Part shown: positions 1 through 6,584 of the stretch, one piece after another
Position numbering within the stretch: the first letter of the stretch is position 1
Layout: each line of letters begins with the position of its first letter
Virus record (IMG/VR): IMGVR_UViG_3300025086_000293
Location: 1 to 21,919 of that record
Origin: a virus
Reading direction: 5' to 3' (one strand)
DNA length: 21,919 nt
Notes under the pieces: generated by a model
The model's database searches: none
What the model was told of the DNA's origin: nothing
The model's input: only the letters and a program-made list of their open reading frames with translations
Position numbers and translations under genes: made by a program

Positions 1-168
1 AAGCTGAGCATTACTACCCTTTTTAGTGCTAACACTTATAAACACTTCTATTTTAGTACCATCAGGTATATCTTTTAGAAATGCATCCAGTCTTGTTTTC
101 TGGATTTTTGCTGGAAAATCAAGCTCTCCATCTTTGACAGAGAGCTTTCCAAAAAAATTATTTTTCAT
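1..168 (-). CDS. Conserved-looking hypothetical protein, 3' end outside window
   Basis: An open frame starts with ATG at 166-168 and runs leftward off the window edge without a stop, giving 56 visible residues (MKNNFFGKLSVKDG at the N-terminus). The start overlaps the stop of the next upstream gene by 11 nt, as in most of this block. The visible part is soluble and mixed in charge. I do not recognise the family with certainty, and the C-terminal part that might carry the diagnostic residues is missing. Confidence 0.75.
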   Translation of the reverse strand, partial: MKNNFFGKLSVKDGELDFPAKIQKTRLDAFLKDIPDGTKIEVFISVSTKKGSNAQL

Positions 169-307
169 TCTTTATATGTAAAGTTTGAGAAATGATGGCC
201 TCCTGACCTTTGCGGTTTTTATAACCACCTTTAGTGTGTCTTACCACTTGTTTCATTTTTCCATCTTTTGAGACAGAAATTACTTTTTCTTTTACTTCTT
301 TACCCAT
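158..307 (-). CDS. Small basic hypothetical protein (49 aa)
   Basis: A 49-codon frame runs from ATG at 305-307 to TAA at 158-160. The product is strongly basic (many Lys, several Arg/His; e.g. KDGKMKQVVRHTKGGYKNRK), with no membrane segment. It overlaps the upstream gene by 8 nt and the downstream one by 11 nt, so it fits the tightly packed translationally coupled arrangement. The charge is compatible with nucleic-acid binding, but no named domain is visible. Function unknown. Confidence 0.65.
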   Translation of the reverse strand: MGKEVKEKVISVSKDGKMKQVVRHTKGGYKNRKGQEAIISQTLHIKNEK

Positions 308-518
308 TTTCTTTTTCTTTTAAATATTGAACTACATCTTCTTCACATGACTTGTATGTTGTTACTGTAACATTATATAACTTTTTAAACTCATATATTG
401 CTCTTACGCCACGCTGCATATAATGCAAATCTGTAGTGTAAACTTTACGTTTTTCTAATATATTAGTATCAGGACATCTTGCTTCTATAATTCTAAATAT
501 CCTACTCATAACCTTCAT
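300..518 (-). CDS. Hypothetical protein (72 aa)
   Basis: This is a 72-codon frame with ATG at 516-518. It overlaps the upstream acidic gene (502-825) by 17 nt and the downstream 49-aa gene by 8 nt. The product is basic and soluble, with two cysteines (Cys15 and Cys58) too far apart for a zinc motif by themselves. The second half reads like an alpha/beta fold (YEFKKLYNVTVTTYKS). I do not recognise a family. Being coding is supported by the overlapping gene chain and absence of a competing frame. Confidence 0.7.
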   Translation of the reverse strand: MKVMSRIFRIIEARCPDTNILEKRKVYTTDLHYMQRGVRAIYEFKKLYNVTVTTYKSCEEDVVQYLKEKENG

Positions 519-825
519 CTATTGCTTCATTTTCAATCACATCTTCAATAAACCTTGCTAAAGTGCTCCACACCATAAATCTATCAGGACCATAATCAAA
601 CATATCCCAATGATATATACCTGTTTCAAACTCTGTTTCAAATTCCTCATACAATTTTTCAGCAACTTCCATCATATATTCCCAATCTGGGATATCTTCC
701 ATCTCATCCAACTCTTTTCCACTATATTCAACTAATACTTTATTGTTGTCAACTATAGTATGCATTTCATCATGTTCTTTAACTTGCTTTAATAAGTCTT
801 CTATTTGTTTATCTGATTTACTCAT
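502..825 (-). CDS. Highly acidic hypothetical protein (107 aa)
   Basis: A 107-codon gene overlaps its upstream neighbour by 4 nt and its downstream neighbour by 17 nt. By direct count it carries 32 Asp/Glu against 9 Lys/Arg, with acidic residues spread along the whole chain, several Trp/Tyr/Phe, and no signal peptide or membrane segment. Small, uniformly acidic phage proteins are sometimes DNA mimics that block host nucleases. That is only a possibility here, since charge alone is weak evidence and no family is recognised. Confidence 0.75.
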   Translation of the reverse strand: MSKSDKQIEDLLKQVKEHDEMHTIVDNNKVLVEYSGKELDEMEDIPDWEYMMEVAEKLYEEFETEFETGIYHWDMFDYGPDRFMVWSTLARFIEDVIENEAIDEGYE

Positions 826-1091
826 TTTTGTATTCTTTTTTCTAATAAATTAATAAGGCTTTGAACTTCACCAAAACTATCAAATCTAATTGGTGGATGT
901 GTCTCTGCTATTGTAACATCCCAATTTTCTATTGCAAAATCATCTAACTTTGCTTCATCATTAGCACAAGATACAAATGTTAGATTTGCTACACCATGTA
1001 CCCAATAGTGAAAGTCATAACCATTACCACTTTCTTTATCTTTAACATAAGTTTTCTTAAAACCTAATATTTCTAATTCACGTTCTGTCAT
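822..1091 (-). CDS. Hypothetical protein (89 aa)
   Basis: An 89-codon gene with ATG at 1089-1091. It is linked by a 4-nt overlap to the acidic gene downstream, and a 14-nt overlap links it to the 33-codon frame upstream. The N-terminus (MTERELEILGFKKTYVKD) followed by aromatic beta-strand-like sequence (YDFHYWVHGVANLTFVSC) resembles a small domain common in Bacteroidetes phages and mobile elements, but I cannot name it. No catalytic motif is evident. Confidence 0.75.
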   Translation of the reverse strand: MTERELEILGFKKTYVKDKESGNGYDFHYWVHGVANLTFVSCANDEAKLDDFAIENWDVTIAETHPPIRFDSFGEVQSLINLLEKRIQK

Positions 1092-1179
1092 CTCTCTGTT
1101 GTTTTTTAATTAAATACTCAATATAAAGATCTTGATCAAAATGATCCCAATATTTTTTCCATTTATCTATATCGCTCAT
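1078..1179 (-). CDS. Micro-gene, 33 aa, Trp/Asp-rich
   Basis: ATG at 1177-1179 opens a 33-codon frame ending with TGA at 1078-1080. It overlaps the start of the 89-aa gene by 14 nt, and its own start lies inside the end of the small membrane protein gene (1163-1315). The peptide (MSDIDKWKKYWDHFDQDLY onward) is amphipathic, probably one or two helices. Support is limited to its position in the gap, the overlaps at both ends and plausible residue use. It could be a chance frame. Confidence 0.5.
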   Translation of the reverse strand: MSDIDKWKKYWDHFDQDLYIEYLIKKQQRDDRT

Positions 1180-1315
1180 AAATACTTTTTAAAACCATGA
1201 ATACTGTATAAGTAAGTAACATTGTAATTAATACACTTACTGGTGTAAATACTTGAAGTATCCACATTATTAACGTTAATATTGGTATGGATAAGAGCAA
1301 TGCCCCTATCCACAT
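1163..1315 (-). CDS. Small two-helix membrane protein (50 aa)
   Basis: ATG at 1313-1315 opens a 50-codon frame to TAA at 1163-1165. The product is almost all hydrophobic, with two probable transmembrane helices (about residues 2-20 and 23-43) and a basic end (KSIYERYR). An in-frame TTG at 1340-1342 overlaps the stop of the DUF2459-like gene. It would add nine mostly basic residues (KRRKR) in front of the first helix, so either start is possible, with ATG preferred. The role is unknown; the host inner membrane is the likely location. Confidence 0.65.
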   Translation of the reverse strand: MWIGALLLSIPILTLIMWILQVFTPVSVLITMLLTYTVFMVLKSIYERYR

Positions 1316-1338
1316 CAATATATTTCTTTTTCTTCTTT

Positions 1339-1905
1339 TCAATATAATTCACTTAATGATTCACTATTCAATGTATACAACCTAGCTCTTAAGCCGGCTG
1401 ATTTTATTACTTTATTAGCCCATGTATTACATGTGTTTAAAGCATAATAGTTTCCTTCTGCCACATAAAATCCATCTTTAATACGGATTCTATTACCTAT
1501 ATCATCATATTTAAACATTATATCTACTTCAGATTTTACTTTAAGCAATTGTTCTTCAGATAATTTTACTACCTTCCATTCAGGATTACGTGTATTGTAT
1601 TTAATTACACGCATACAAGATGCCGGCTTTGTAAATAAAGCTTGAAACCCAACGCTATATGTTAAATCATCCCAAGATGGAACCTCCATAAAAAATATTC
1701 TAGATCCCCATCCATATGCTGCAAAACTACCATCTTTACATGGTATAATTATATCTACATGCATTCCATTATCATGTAGATAAATTTCTTTGCTAGCATC
1801 TTTATTATATTCACCAACCGTTATATAATGTGATAAGTATATACTAAGGCTGATCATTATTACTGTTACTATTGCGAATTTCATTAATTTTTTCAATACT
1901 CTCAT
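1339..1905 (-). CDS. DUF2459-like membrane-anchored protein, possible cysteine hydrolase
   Basis: A 188-residue protein with an N-terminal membrane anchor or uncleaved signal (about residues 7-29), then a domain matching the DUF2459 pattern as I remember it. The pattern includes NGMHVDIIIP (His49), AAYGWGSRIFFMEVPSW (65-78), FTKPASCMRV, and a late NTCNTWANKVIKSAGL (Cys159). The His-first, Cys-late order resembles permuted papain-like/NlpC-type folds, so hydrolase or acyl-transfer activity in the periplasm is a reasonable inference but is unproven. The ATG start is followed directly by basic residues and the anchor. It lies 17 nt after the zinc-ribbon gene. Cellular versions of the family are mostly of unknown function, and its presence in a phage is notable. 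Confidence 0.75.
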   Translation of the reverse strand: MRVLKKLMKFAIVTVIMISLSIYLSHYITVGEYNKDASKEIYLHDNGMHVDIIIPCKDGSFAAYGWGSRIFFMEVPSWDDLTYSVGFQALFTKPASCMRVIKYNTRNPEWKVVKLSEEQLLKVKSEVDIMFKYDDIGNRIRIKDGFYVAEGNYYALNTCNTWANKVIKSAGLRARLYTLNSESLSELY

Positions 1906-1922
1906 TATAATTGATTTAGTGG

Positions 1923-2159
1923 TTATTTAAATTTTACTGTGTTTTCACCTATTTTTATAAATTCATATCCGCACTTAAAGCATTTTAGATCTATTTCACT
2001 GTCTTGAGCTAATTTTTCTTTCATGCAATTTGGACATGTTATATTAGTTGATGAAAACCCTTCATATATTCTGCTTGCTTGTTCTTTGAGATACGCAGAT
2101 GGGTCACCTTCATACTCTTCATTTAACATTTGAATATATATTTCTTTCATTTTACCCAT
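1923..2159 (-). CDS. Zinc-ribbon protein (78 aa)
   Basis: The protein has a helical N-terminus (about 1-36) followed by a clear zinc ribbon: Cys42-Pro-Asn-Cys45 and Cys60-Phe-Lys-Cys63, separated by 14 residues, then a short beta-rich tail. The stop precedes the DUF2459-like gene by 17 nt and the start overlaps the ClpS-like gene by 8 nt. Small zinc ribbons of this type in phages often touch nucleic acid or RNA polymerase, but nothing here specifies the partner. Function unknown. Confidence 0.8.
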   Translation of the reverse strand: MGKMKEIYIQMLNEEYEGDPSAYLKEQASRIYEGFSSTNITCPNCMKEKLAQDSEIDLKCFKCGYEFIKIGENTVKFK

Positions 2160-2427
2160 TTTCTACTTCTGAGTTTAACTTATTAAGGTTTAACATTACA
2201 TTTATCATTTCTATTTTAAACCTGGTACCTTTTTTTATACAACATTTACCTTTATGATGTACTATTGTAGCACACTGTTCTGCTTGAATTGCAGAATGAT
2301 CACAGTATATTTGTAAACAATTGATGACGTGATCAAAGGTATTCACGTCATCATTGTATAGTATAAGCTTTGAGGGATCCCCCAACTTACTTTCATTTAA
2401 TATTTCTTCCAATTCTTCTACACTCAT
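2152..2427 (-). CDS. clpS: ClpS-like adaptor of the Clp protease
   Basis: A 91-residue protein that matches the ClpS core closely. It has LILYNDDVNTFDHVI (residues 21-35, with the Asn25-Asp26 pair that binds the alpha-amino group of an N-degron), the helix CLQIYCDHSAIQAEQCATIV, and V56-H57 followed by HKGKC, equivalent to the pocket Val-His of bacterial ClpS. The NDDVNTFDHVI form is the one typical of Bacteroidetes ClpS. Cellular ClpS docks on the N-domain of ClpA/ClpC and delivers substrates with bulky N-terminal residues to ClpP. The short N-terminal extension (about 20 residues) that modulates the unfoldase is present. It is coupled by overlaps with the helicase upstream and the zinc-ribbon gene downstream. 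By inference it redirects host Clp proteolysis during infection. Confidence 0.88.
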   Translation of the reverse strand: MSVEELEEILNESKLGDPSKLILYNDDVNTFDHVINCLQIYCDHSAIQAEQCATIVHHKGKCCIKKGTRFKIEMINVMLNLNKLNSEVENG

Positions 2428-3560
2428 GCTAAAGGATTAAAGTATTCTATTTTATTTTGGTCAAATGTTTCCAATGCTTTCTCAACCCACTTTTCATCTT
2501 GTGTGTCTTTATAACAAAGGATATGACATGTTGCTTTTTGATCTGGTGATAGCCTTAGAAGTCTACCTATTCTTTGCGCTGATTTTCTATTATTACCATA
2601 AGCATGCATAATAATGCCTTGACGCAAATTAGGGATAGATATACCTTCGCTAAGCTGTAAGACACAAGATAGTTTATCAATTCTTCCATCACTGAATAAT
2701 TCTAAGTTATAGTCTGAATTTTTATTTCCAGAATGATAACTATGTTTACATACTCTATCAGCCTGTTTATGAGTATTGGCAAATATGATACACTTAGATG
2801 AAATATTCTTTAGAATACCTTTTAAGTAATCTTCTTTTGTAGTATATTCCATTAAACCGCGCATTCTCATAATTGCAGCCATTTGCTGTTGCTTTCCACT
2901 CATAGCCTCTTGCCAACGCCTATTTAAATAAGCGTAGTCTTTTACTTCAGATGTATACCATACTCCTCCATTCTTATTTTTCTTTTGAAGATTTGGTACT
3001 TTAGATAACTCTAGAAGATGTATTACTATTCTGTAATCATTAAGAATATTACTATCTGTTGCTTCATCTACGCTAAACTCATATACAATAGGGCAATACT
3101 TTTGAACCATTGTATACTTTTCAGATCCTTTTTTAGGTGGTGTACCAGTTAAACCTAGAACTTTTCCATTATAATTTTTAAGAAACTCTTCATGTGAAAA
3201 TAATAAGTTATGGCATTCATCTAAATAAACTACATTGTAATGTGTTGGGTCAAGTTTATTTATAGATCTATAATTAACAAATTGTATTTGTTGTTTAATA
3301 ACTTCTAAATCTATGTCATAATTCTCATCTGATAGATCTTTAAACTGATCTACCATCTTTTCCATTTCATCATTCCATGAGTCTATTACAGTATTTTTTG
3401 GTACCACAACTAAGTATCTACATACAGGATGGTAATTCTTTATAAGATGTTGTAATGCTATTCTAGTTTTACCAACACCCATAGAAATCCCTAAGCCACA
3501 ACGTTTGTGACCTAGGGTTATTTCTAAAGCTTCCTTTTGTACTTTTTCTCTATTTGACAT
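2424..3560 (-). CDS. SF2 DNA helicase / SNF2-type ATPase
   Basis: A 378-residue superfamily 2 helicase. Motifs in order are Walker A GISMGVGKT (24-32), motif Ia-like YLVVVPKNTVIDSW (about 49-62), Walker B as DECH (114-117), motif III TGTPP (138-142), a C-terminal RecA-like domain with KCIIFANTHKQADRV, and motif VI QRIGRLLRL (from 329). It is short compared with SNF2 remodellers and lacks accessory domains, as is usual for phage replication helicases. crAss-like phages commonly carry such a helicase in the replication block. It presumably acts on replicating or recombining phage DNA in the cytoplasm. The start overlaps the lipoprotein gene stop by 11 nt. Confidence 0.9.
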   Translation of the reverse strand: MSNREKVQKEALEITLGHKRCGLGISMGVGKTRIALQHLIKNYHPVCRYLVVVPKNTVIDSWNDEMEKMVDQFKDLSDENYDIDLEVIKQQIQFVNYRSINKLDPTHYNVVYLDECHNLLFSHEEFLKNYNGKVLGLTGTPPKKGSEKYTMVQKYCPIVYEFSVDEATDSNILNDYRIVIHLLELSKVPNLQKKNKNGGVWYTSEVKDYAYLNRRWQEAMSGKQQQMAAIMRMRGLMEYTTKEDYLKGILKNISSKCIIFANTHKQADRVCKHSYHSGNKNSDYNLELFSDGRIDKLSCVLQLSEGISIPNLRQGIIMHAYGNNRKSAQRIGRLLRLSPDQKATCHILCYKDTQDEKWVEKALETFDQNKIEYFNPLA

Positions 3561-3753
3561 CTTCTAGCGAATCAGATTCTATTGGTAACGGTACATCAAA
3601 CTGATGAATAGCTTGTATAGAATCTGTATATCTATGCCATTCCGTATTATCACCTCCACCGTTTTTATACCAGTTGCCTGGAGCAAGATTTTCACATCCT
3701 ACTAGAAGTACAGGCATTATAGATATTAAAATACCTTTTGTTATATTTTTCAT
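3550..3753 (-). CDS. Small lipoprotein (67 aa)
   Basis: The protein has a basic N-terminus, a hydrophobic stretch, and the lipobox LVGC with Cys20 as lipidation site. A short soluble tail of about 47 residues follows (ENLAPGNWYKNGGG onward), rich in Gly, Asp and Trp. Bacteroidetes lipoproteins are usually moved to the outer membrane and can be surface-exposed. A phage-encoded lipoprotein may act in superinfection exclusion by masking a receptor, but that is inference. It lies between the helicase and a small membrane protein gene. Confidence 0.8.
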   Translation of the reverse strand: MKNITKGILISIMPVLLVGCENLAPGNWYKNGGGDNTEWHRYTDSIQAIHQFDVPLPIESDSLEDVK

Positions 3754-3759
3754 AGCTGC

Positions 3760-4023
3760 TTATTTTATAATTTGATTAATTCTGTAAATGTTATCATTTA
3801 CTTTTGTAAACTCTTTAACATCAAAGTTTTCATTTGTTATTACAACTTCTCTAACTTCTTTTAAGCGTTCTCCAATCATATATAAGTCATGATTAGATAT
3901 ACACTTTCCTTCATCACATTGTTTATGGACAAATATTACTTTTTCTTTCTTTAAAAGAGATGTTAAGCACATTCCTGCAAAGAATGCGCTTAATATACTC
4001 AGTACTATTATTGTCTTTTTCAT
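3760..4023 (-). CDS. Single-pass membrane protein (87 aa)
   Basis: The product has an N-terminal membrane helix or signal anchor (about residues 4-25, KTIIVLSILSAFFAGMCL), then a soluble tail with Cys36 and Cys41 flanking DEGK. The rest is helical (MIGERLKEVREVV). It is 6 nt from genes on both sides, in the run of envelope-directed small genes 3550-4668. The tail probably faces the periplasm. No family recognised. Confidence 0.75.
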   Translation of the reverse strand: MKKTIIVLSILSAFFAGMCLTSLLKKEKVIFVHKQCDEGKCISNHDLYMIGERLKEVREVVITNENFDVKEFTKVNDNIYRINQIIK

Positions 4024-4029
4024 AATTAA

Positions 4030-4668
4030 TTATTTATAAATCCACATAAGGGTGGGCTTTGTTTGACTTTTAATTAATTTATCTATTTCTTTAAATGACT
4101 CATTAGATACAGCTGGACATCCCCAACCTTCTGGAGTACCTGCAGGATAAGTTTCTTCATTTGATATCATACCCCATGAATGAAATACAACCCAACGGTT
4201 AAATGCATTAGAATTAGATTCTTCTAAACCATGTAAACTATACTTTGCATTTACTCCCCAATCACTCCAACTTCTTTTTCCTATTTTATATTTACCAAGA
4301 GAAGACATATGACTGTCTACTGTATTGCTAAATTCTGGAGATATTTTACTTTCATCACTTGCCCATGTATTATTTCCACAACCATGACTAACTAAGTATT
4401 TATGTGTAACTTTTTTTTGTTTAAAGTCATAAACATAAAACCTTTTCTTACCAGAATGAATGCTCATATCTATAAGAATACAAAAGCTCTGATTAAAATC
4501 ATTTTCTTTACAATATGTTTTTGCTTCAATACCTTTATCTGCCAACTTTGTTTCTTTTTTCATTTGACTTATTGAAGGTCCTGCTATAAAGGACATTATT
4601 GCAGCTATCCCAAAAGATAATGCAATTCCCAAACTTAATATTATTATATTTTTTGTTAAATTTTTCAT
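4030..4668 (-). CDS. L,D-transpeptidase-like protein (YkuD_2 type), membrane anchored
   Basis: A 212-residue protein with an N-terminal signal anchor (about residues 7-30) and a periplasmic domain resembling the murein L,D-transpeptidase catalytic domain family. Key features are SLGKYKIG (123-130), YSLHGLEESNSNAFNRWVVF (His146 and His163) and GWGCPAVS (181-188, nucleophile Cys184). Cellular enzymes of this superfamily form 3-3 cross-links or attach or exchange residues on the tetrapeptide of peptidoglycan. In a phage early block it could strengthen or remodel the wall to resist superinfection, or modify cross-links before lysis; the direction is unknown. It overlaps none of its neighbours but is separated from them by only 2-6 nt. 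Confidence 0.82.
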   Translation of the reverse strand: MKNLTKNIIILSLGIALSFGIAAIMSFIAGPSISQMKKETKLADKGIEAKTYCKENDFNQSFCILIDMSIHSGKKRFYVYDFKQKKVTHKYLVSHGCGNNTWASDESKISPEFSNTVDSHMSSLGKYKIGKRSWSDWGVNAKYSLHGLEESNSNAFNRWVVFHSWGMISNEETYPAGTPEGWGCPAVSNESFKEIDKLIKSQTKPTLMWIYK

Positions 4669-4670
4669 TA

Positions 4671-4937
4671 TTATTTTGATTTTGATATACTAAAACCCAA
4701 TTCTTTTGATTCTTCTGGGTGTGTTTCTATCCAATTATGGCAATTTCTACATACTGATAACCAGGTACTTGTATCTAATAAATATTTTCCCCTACCTTTT
4801 TTATGATGTACATCTGTAGATTTTAATGTACATCTATGAATTTTTGCTTGACACACTGGGCGATCAGTAAGCCACGTTTTACGCAGCTTACTATATTCCC
4901 TTTGTTGTTGTGCAAGTTTTTTACTTACCTTTCTCAT
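4671..4937 (-). CDS. HNH endonuclease family protein (88 aa)
   Basis: A small HNH domain: Cys29 and Cys36 (a spaced first pair), the catalytic segment TDVHHKKGRG with His44-His45, and the second zinc pair with the terminal HNH residue as CRNCHNWIE (Cys63, Cys66, His67). The N-terminus is basic and helical. It is a free-standing gene embedded in the operon with 2-4 nt junctions, not inserted in another gene, so it looks like a phage nuclease (DNA processing, recombination or host DNA attack) rather than a homing enzyme. Its start overlaps the stop of the 171-aa gene. Confidence 0.88.
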   Translation of the reverse strand: MRKVSKKLAQQQREYSKLRKTWLTDRPVCQAKIHRCTLKSTDVHHKKGRGKYLLDTSTWLSVCRNCHNWIETHPEESKELGFSISKSK

Positions 4938-5449
4938 TTTATTGTAAGAAAGTTTTTAGGTAATAAACCCGATTGCATGAACTTTAATATTAAATCTTCA
5001 TACGTAATACCCAAATCTTTTAAAGATTGAGTATTTTTAAATCTTGGATCTGTTTCATTAACAGGTGCTGACAAAAGATCTCTTATAATAGAACTTCTTT
5101 CACCAAAAGTTACAAATAAATATTTATTTGCCCACTTATTGCATATTACTTGCTTCCACTCATTTATAACATTCTGACCTTTACGCCATACTTTGCTAAT
5201 TCTTTTCTTCTTTTGTGGATGCATTTCTGCAACTTGCTCCTTTGAATACATATTTAATCCATGTAATACACGTTTAAATAAAAAATGTTGTTTAGGATTG
5301 AGTTTTGTGTAATCCAAACGTTGTATGTTTGGTTTGTTTGCGCAGTATGACTCATAAATGCCATAATAAATAAATCTGCTTTCTCTTTGATTTAACTCAA
5401 GTATTGCTTTTTCATTTTGCAATAATTGTTGTTGATTCTGTGATAACAT
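4934..5449 (-). CDS. Hypothetical protein (171 aa)
   Basis: A soluble, basic, helical protein starting MLSQNQQQLLQNEKAILEL. The middle part (KKKRISKVWRKGQNVINEWKQ) is strongly basic, and the C-terminal part (LGITYEDLILKFMQSGLLP) is hydrophobic-helical. It is the first gene after the strong terminator at 5477-5513, so it may begin a transcription unit running down to the HNH gene and beyond. No domain is recognised, and no promoter matching TAnnTTTG was found in the 27 nt between terminator and start. Confidence 0.8.
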   Translation of the reverse strand: MLSQNQQQLLQNEKAILELNQRESRFIYYGIYESYCANKPNIQRLDYTKLNPKQHFLFKRVLHGLNMYSKEQVAEMHPQKKKRISKVWRKGQNVINEWKQVICNKWANKYLFVTFGERSSIIRDLLSAPVNETDPRFKNTQSLKDLGITYEDLILKFMQSGLLPKNFLTIK

Positions 5450-5470
5450 AATATATTGGTTTTAGTTAAT

Positions 5471-5513
5471 AAAAATAAGGTCCCTCCGCTATGATTTTAC
5501 GGAGGGATACCTT
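5471..5513 (-). terminator. Strong Rho-independent terminator after the SSB gene
   Basis: On the minus strand the arms AAGGTATCCCTCCG and CGGAGGGACCTT pair over about 12 bp with a two-base interruption around an 11-nt loop (plus 5477-5488 with 5500-5513). They are followed by TATTTTTATT. It lies about 76 nt past the SSB stop. It is the most GC-rich hairpin in the left block and implies high transcription of the gene before it. Confidence 0.88.
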
Positions 5514-5589
5514 GTACGCTTTATATCAGTGACTCTACACTGCCCAAAAGTGCTGCATTGGAACTAGTCCTGCTGTAAGTTATTGGATT

Positions 5590-6168
5590 TTATAATTCAA
5601 ATGATTGATCATCTACTTCTACTTCATCTGGTGCTTCTTCAACCTCTTCAGTAGTATCCTCTATAGATAATGAATCTTCTTCTACTGATTCTTCAGCATC
5701 TTTAGCGCTAAACTCATCAGCAGCTATTGCTTCAGCTCCTGCACCTTCTGCATTTGCTTGTCTAATAGCATCACCATTAGCATGTGGAATAAATGCATCT
5801 GCTTGTTCACCTGTAACATCATAGAAAGTTGTTCTATAAATAGGCTCTCCGTCTGCAGTACAGCAAATAATACCAGTTTCACCGGCAATTTTGAGATCTC
5901 TATCAGGATCTGACATACTAAATGGAGTTGTAGACTCTTGTACTACAATTCTACCATCTAATTTCTGATTGTTTTTAAATTTAAAAGACTTTAAATCTTC
6001 TAGATTACCAAGAATTAAGGCACTACGTGTCTTCTTTTGAACCCAACCTGTTGCACTAAAATTTACTGCATCTTGAGTTACTCTTACATATCCAATTTCT
6101 GGATTTTGTGATTGACGTATAACATTACCGTTATCATCAGCAACCACGGTCACTTTGTTTTTTGACAT
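5590..6168 (-). CDS. Probable single-stranded DNA-binding protein with acidic tail
   Basis: A 192-residue protein. Residues 1-125 are beta-rich and OB-fold-like (KVTVVADDNGNVI; IGYVRVTQDAVNF; RSALILGNLEDLKSF; DGRIVVQE). After that come an Ala/Glu linker and a very acidic tail from about 151 ending DDQSFEL with a penultimate Phe region. This plan (OB core plus acidic tail) is that of phage SSBs such as T7 gp2.5 and T4 gp32, where the tail recruits replication partners. crAss-like phages carry an SSB in this block, and the N-terminus resembles it. A single-gene unit with its own strong terminator fits an abundant protein. The OB fold is inferred, not proved. Confidence 0.75.
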   Translation of the reverse strand: MSKNKVTVVADDNGNVIRQSQNPEIGYVRVTQDAVNFSATGWVQKKTRSALILGNLEDLKSFKFKNNQKLDGRIVVQESTTPFSMSDPDRDLKIAGETGIICCTADGEPIYRTTFYDVTGEQADAFIPHANGDAIRQANAEGAGAEAIAADEFSAKDAEESVEEDSLSIEDTTEEVEEAPDEVEVDDQSFEL

Positions 6169-6194
6169 AATAAAAAAATTAAATTGTTGTTTAC

Positions 6195-6216
6195 TTTAGA
6201 ATGAAAATATTCTAAA
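6195..6216 (-). repeat. AT-rich perfect inverted repeat ahead of SSB gene
   Basis: TTTAGAAT (6195-6202) and ATTCTAAA (6209-6216) form an 8-bp perfect stem with a 6-nt loop. It overlaps the stop codon of the 89-aa gene and lies about 27 nt upstream of the SSB start on the minus strand. No U-run follows directly. It could be a leader hairpin, RNA processing site or protein operator. Confidence 0.6.
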
Positions 6217-6481
6217 TATCATCTGGATAAAAATCTGGATCAATCATTTTATCTTCATCATCTATTTCATATAGAGTTGGTTCATAATCATCATCTTCTT
6301 CAAACGCTTTTTTAGCTGTTTTTAGTTCTGATGCAAATGAGTTGATAAAAGGATTGTTAGATTCTTCTTTTGTATACTGAACGCCTAGTCCGTTTAATTC
6401 ATTGATTTCCTGATCAGATAACTGTAAGTATATCTCAACAGAACATTCAATTATTTTTCCGGATGGTAGTTGTATAATCAT
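6212..6481 (-). CDS. Small acidic hypothetical protein (89 aa), SSB neighbour
   Basis: An 89-codon gene beginning MIIQLPSGKIIECSVEIYLQLS and ending in an acidic tail (EDDDYEPTLYEIDDEDKMID). The first part looks like a small beta/helical module. Small genes of this kind sit next to the SSB gene in crAss-like genomes as I remember them, but the function is unknown. It is the first gene of a unit with a consensus -7 promoter element and a perfect palindrome directly in front of its ATG (6482-6503), and it is followed within 44 nt by the SSB gene. Confidence 0.78.
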   Translation of the reverse strand: MIIQLPSGKIIECSVEIYLQLSDQEINELNGLGVQYTKEESNNPFINSFASELKTAKKAFEEDDDYEPTLYEIDDEDKMIDPDFYPDDI

Positions 6482-6496
6482 GGTTAATCATTAACC
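6482..6496. promoter_or_regulatory. Operator-like palindrome at the start of the 89-aa/SSB unit
   Basis: GGTTAAT-C-ATTAACC is a perfect 7+1+7 inverted repeat placed between the -7 promoter box and the ATG at 6479-6481. It would cover the transcription start. A repressor bound here would block initiation; as RNA it would be a hairpin at the start codon. The small HTH protein encoded just upstream (6585-6824) is a candidate ligand by position only. Confidence 0.6.
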
Positions 6497-6503
6497 AAAT
6501 ATA
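6496..6503 (-). promoter_or_regulatory. Bacteroidetes-type -7 promoter element
   Basis: On the minus strand TATATTTG exactly matches the TAnnTTTG consensus of the Bacteroidetes primary sigma factor, 15 nt upstream of the 89-aa gene start. No convincing -33 TTG/TTTG is seen at the expected spacing. Predicted transcript start is about 6488-6490, inside the palindrome. Confidence 0.6.
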
Positions 6504-6584
6504 ACAATTAAACATTCATTTTATAAAGCATATATATAAAATTAAAGTTATTAATTAAAAATAAATAGCAGTATTATAGCTAAC

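Noticed and set aside
4836-5030. 64-codon plus-strand frame
   Set aside because: It is antisense to the HNH gene and the 171-aa gene, with no protein-like features.
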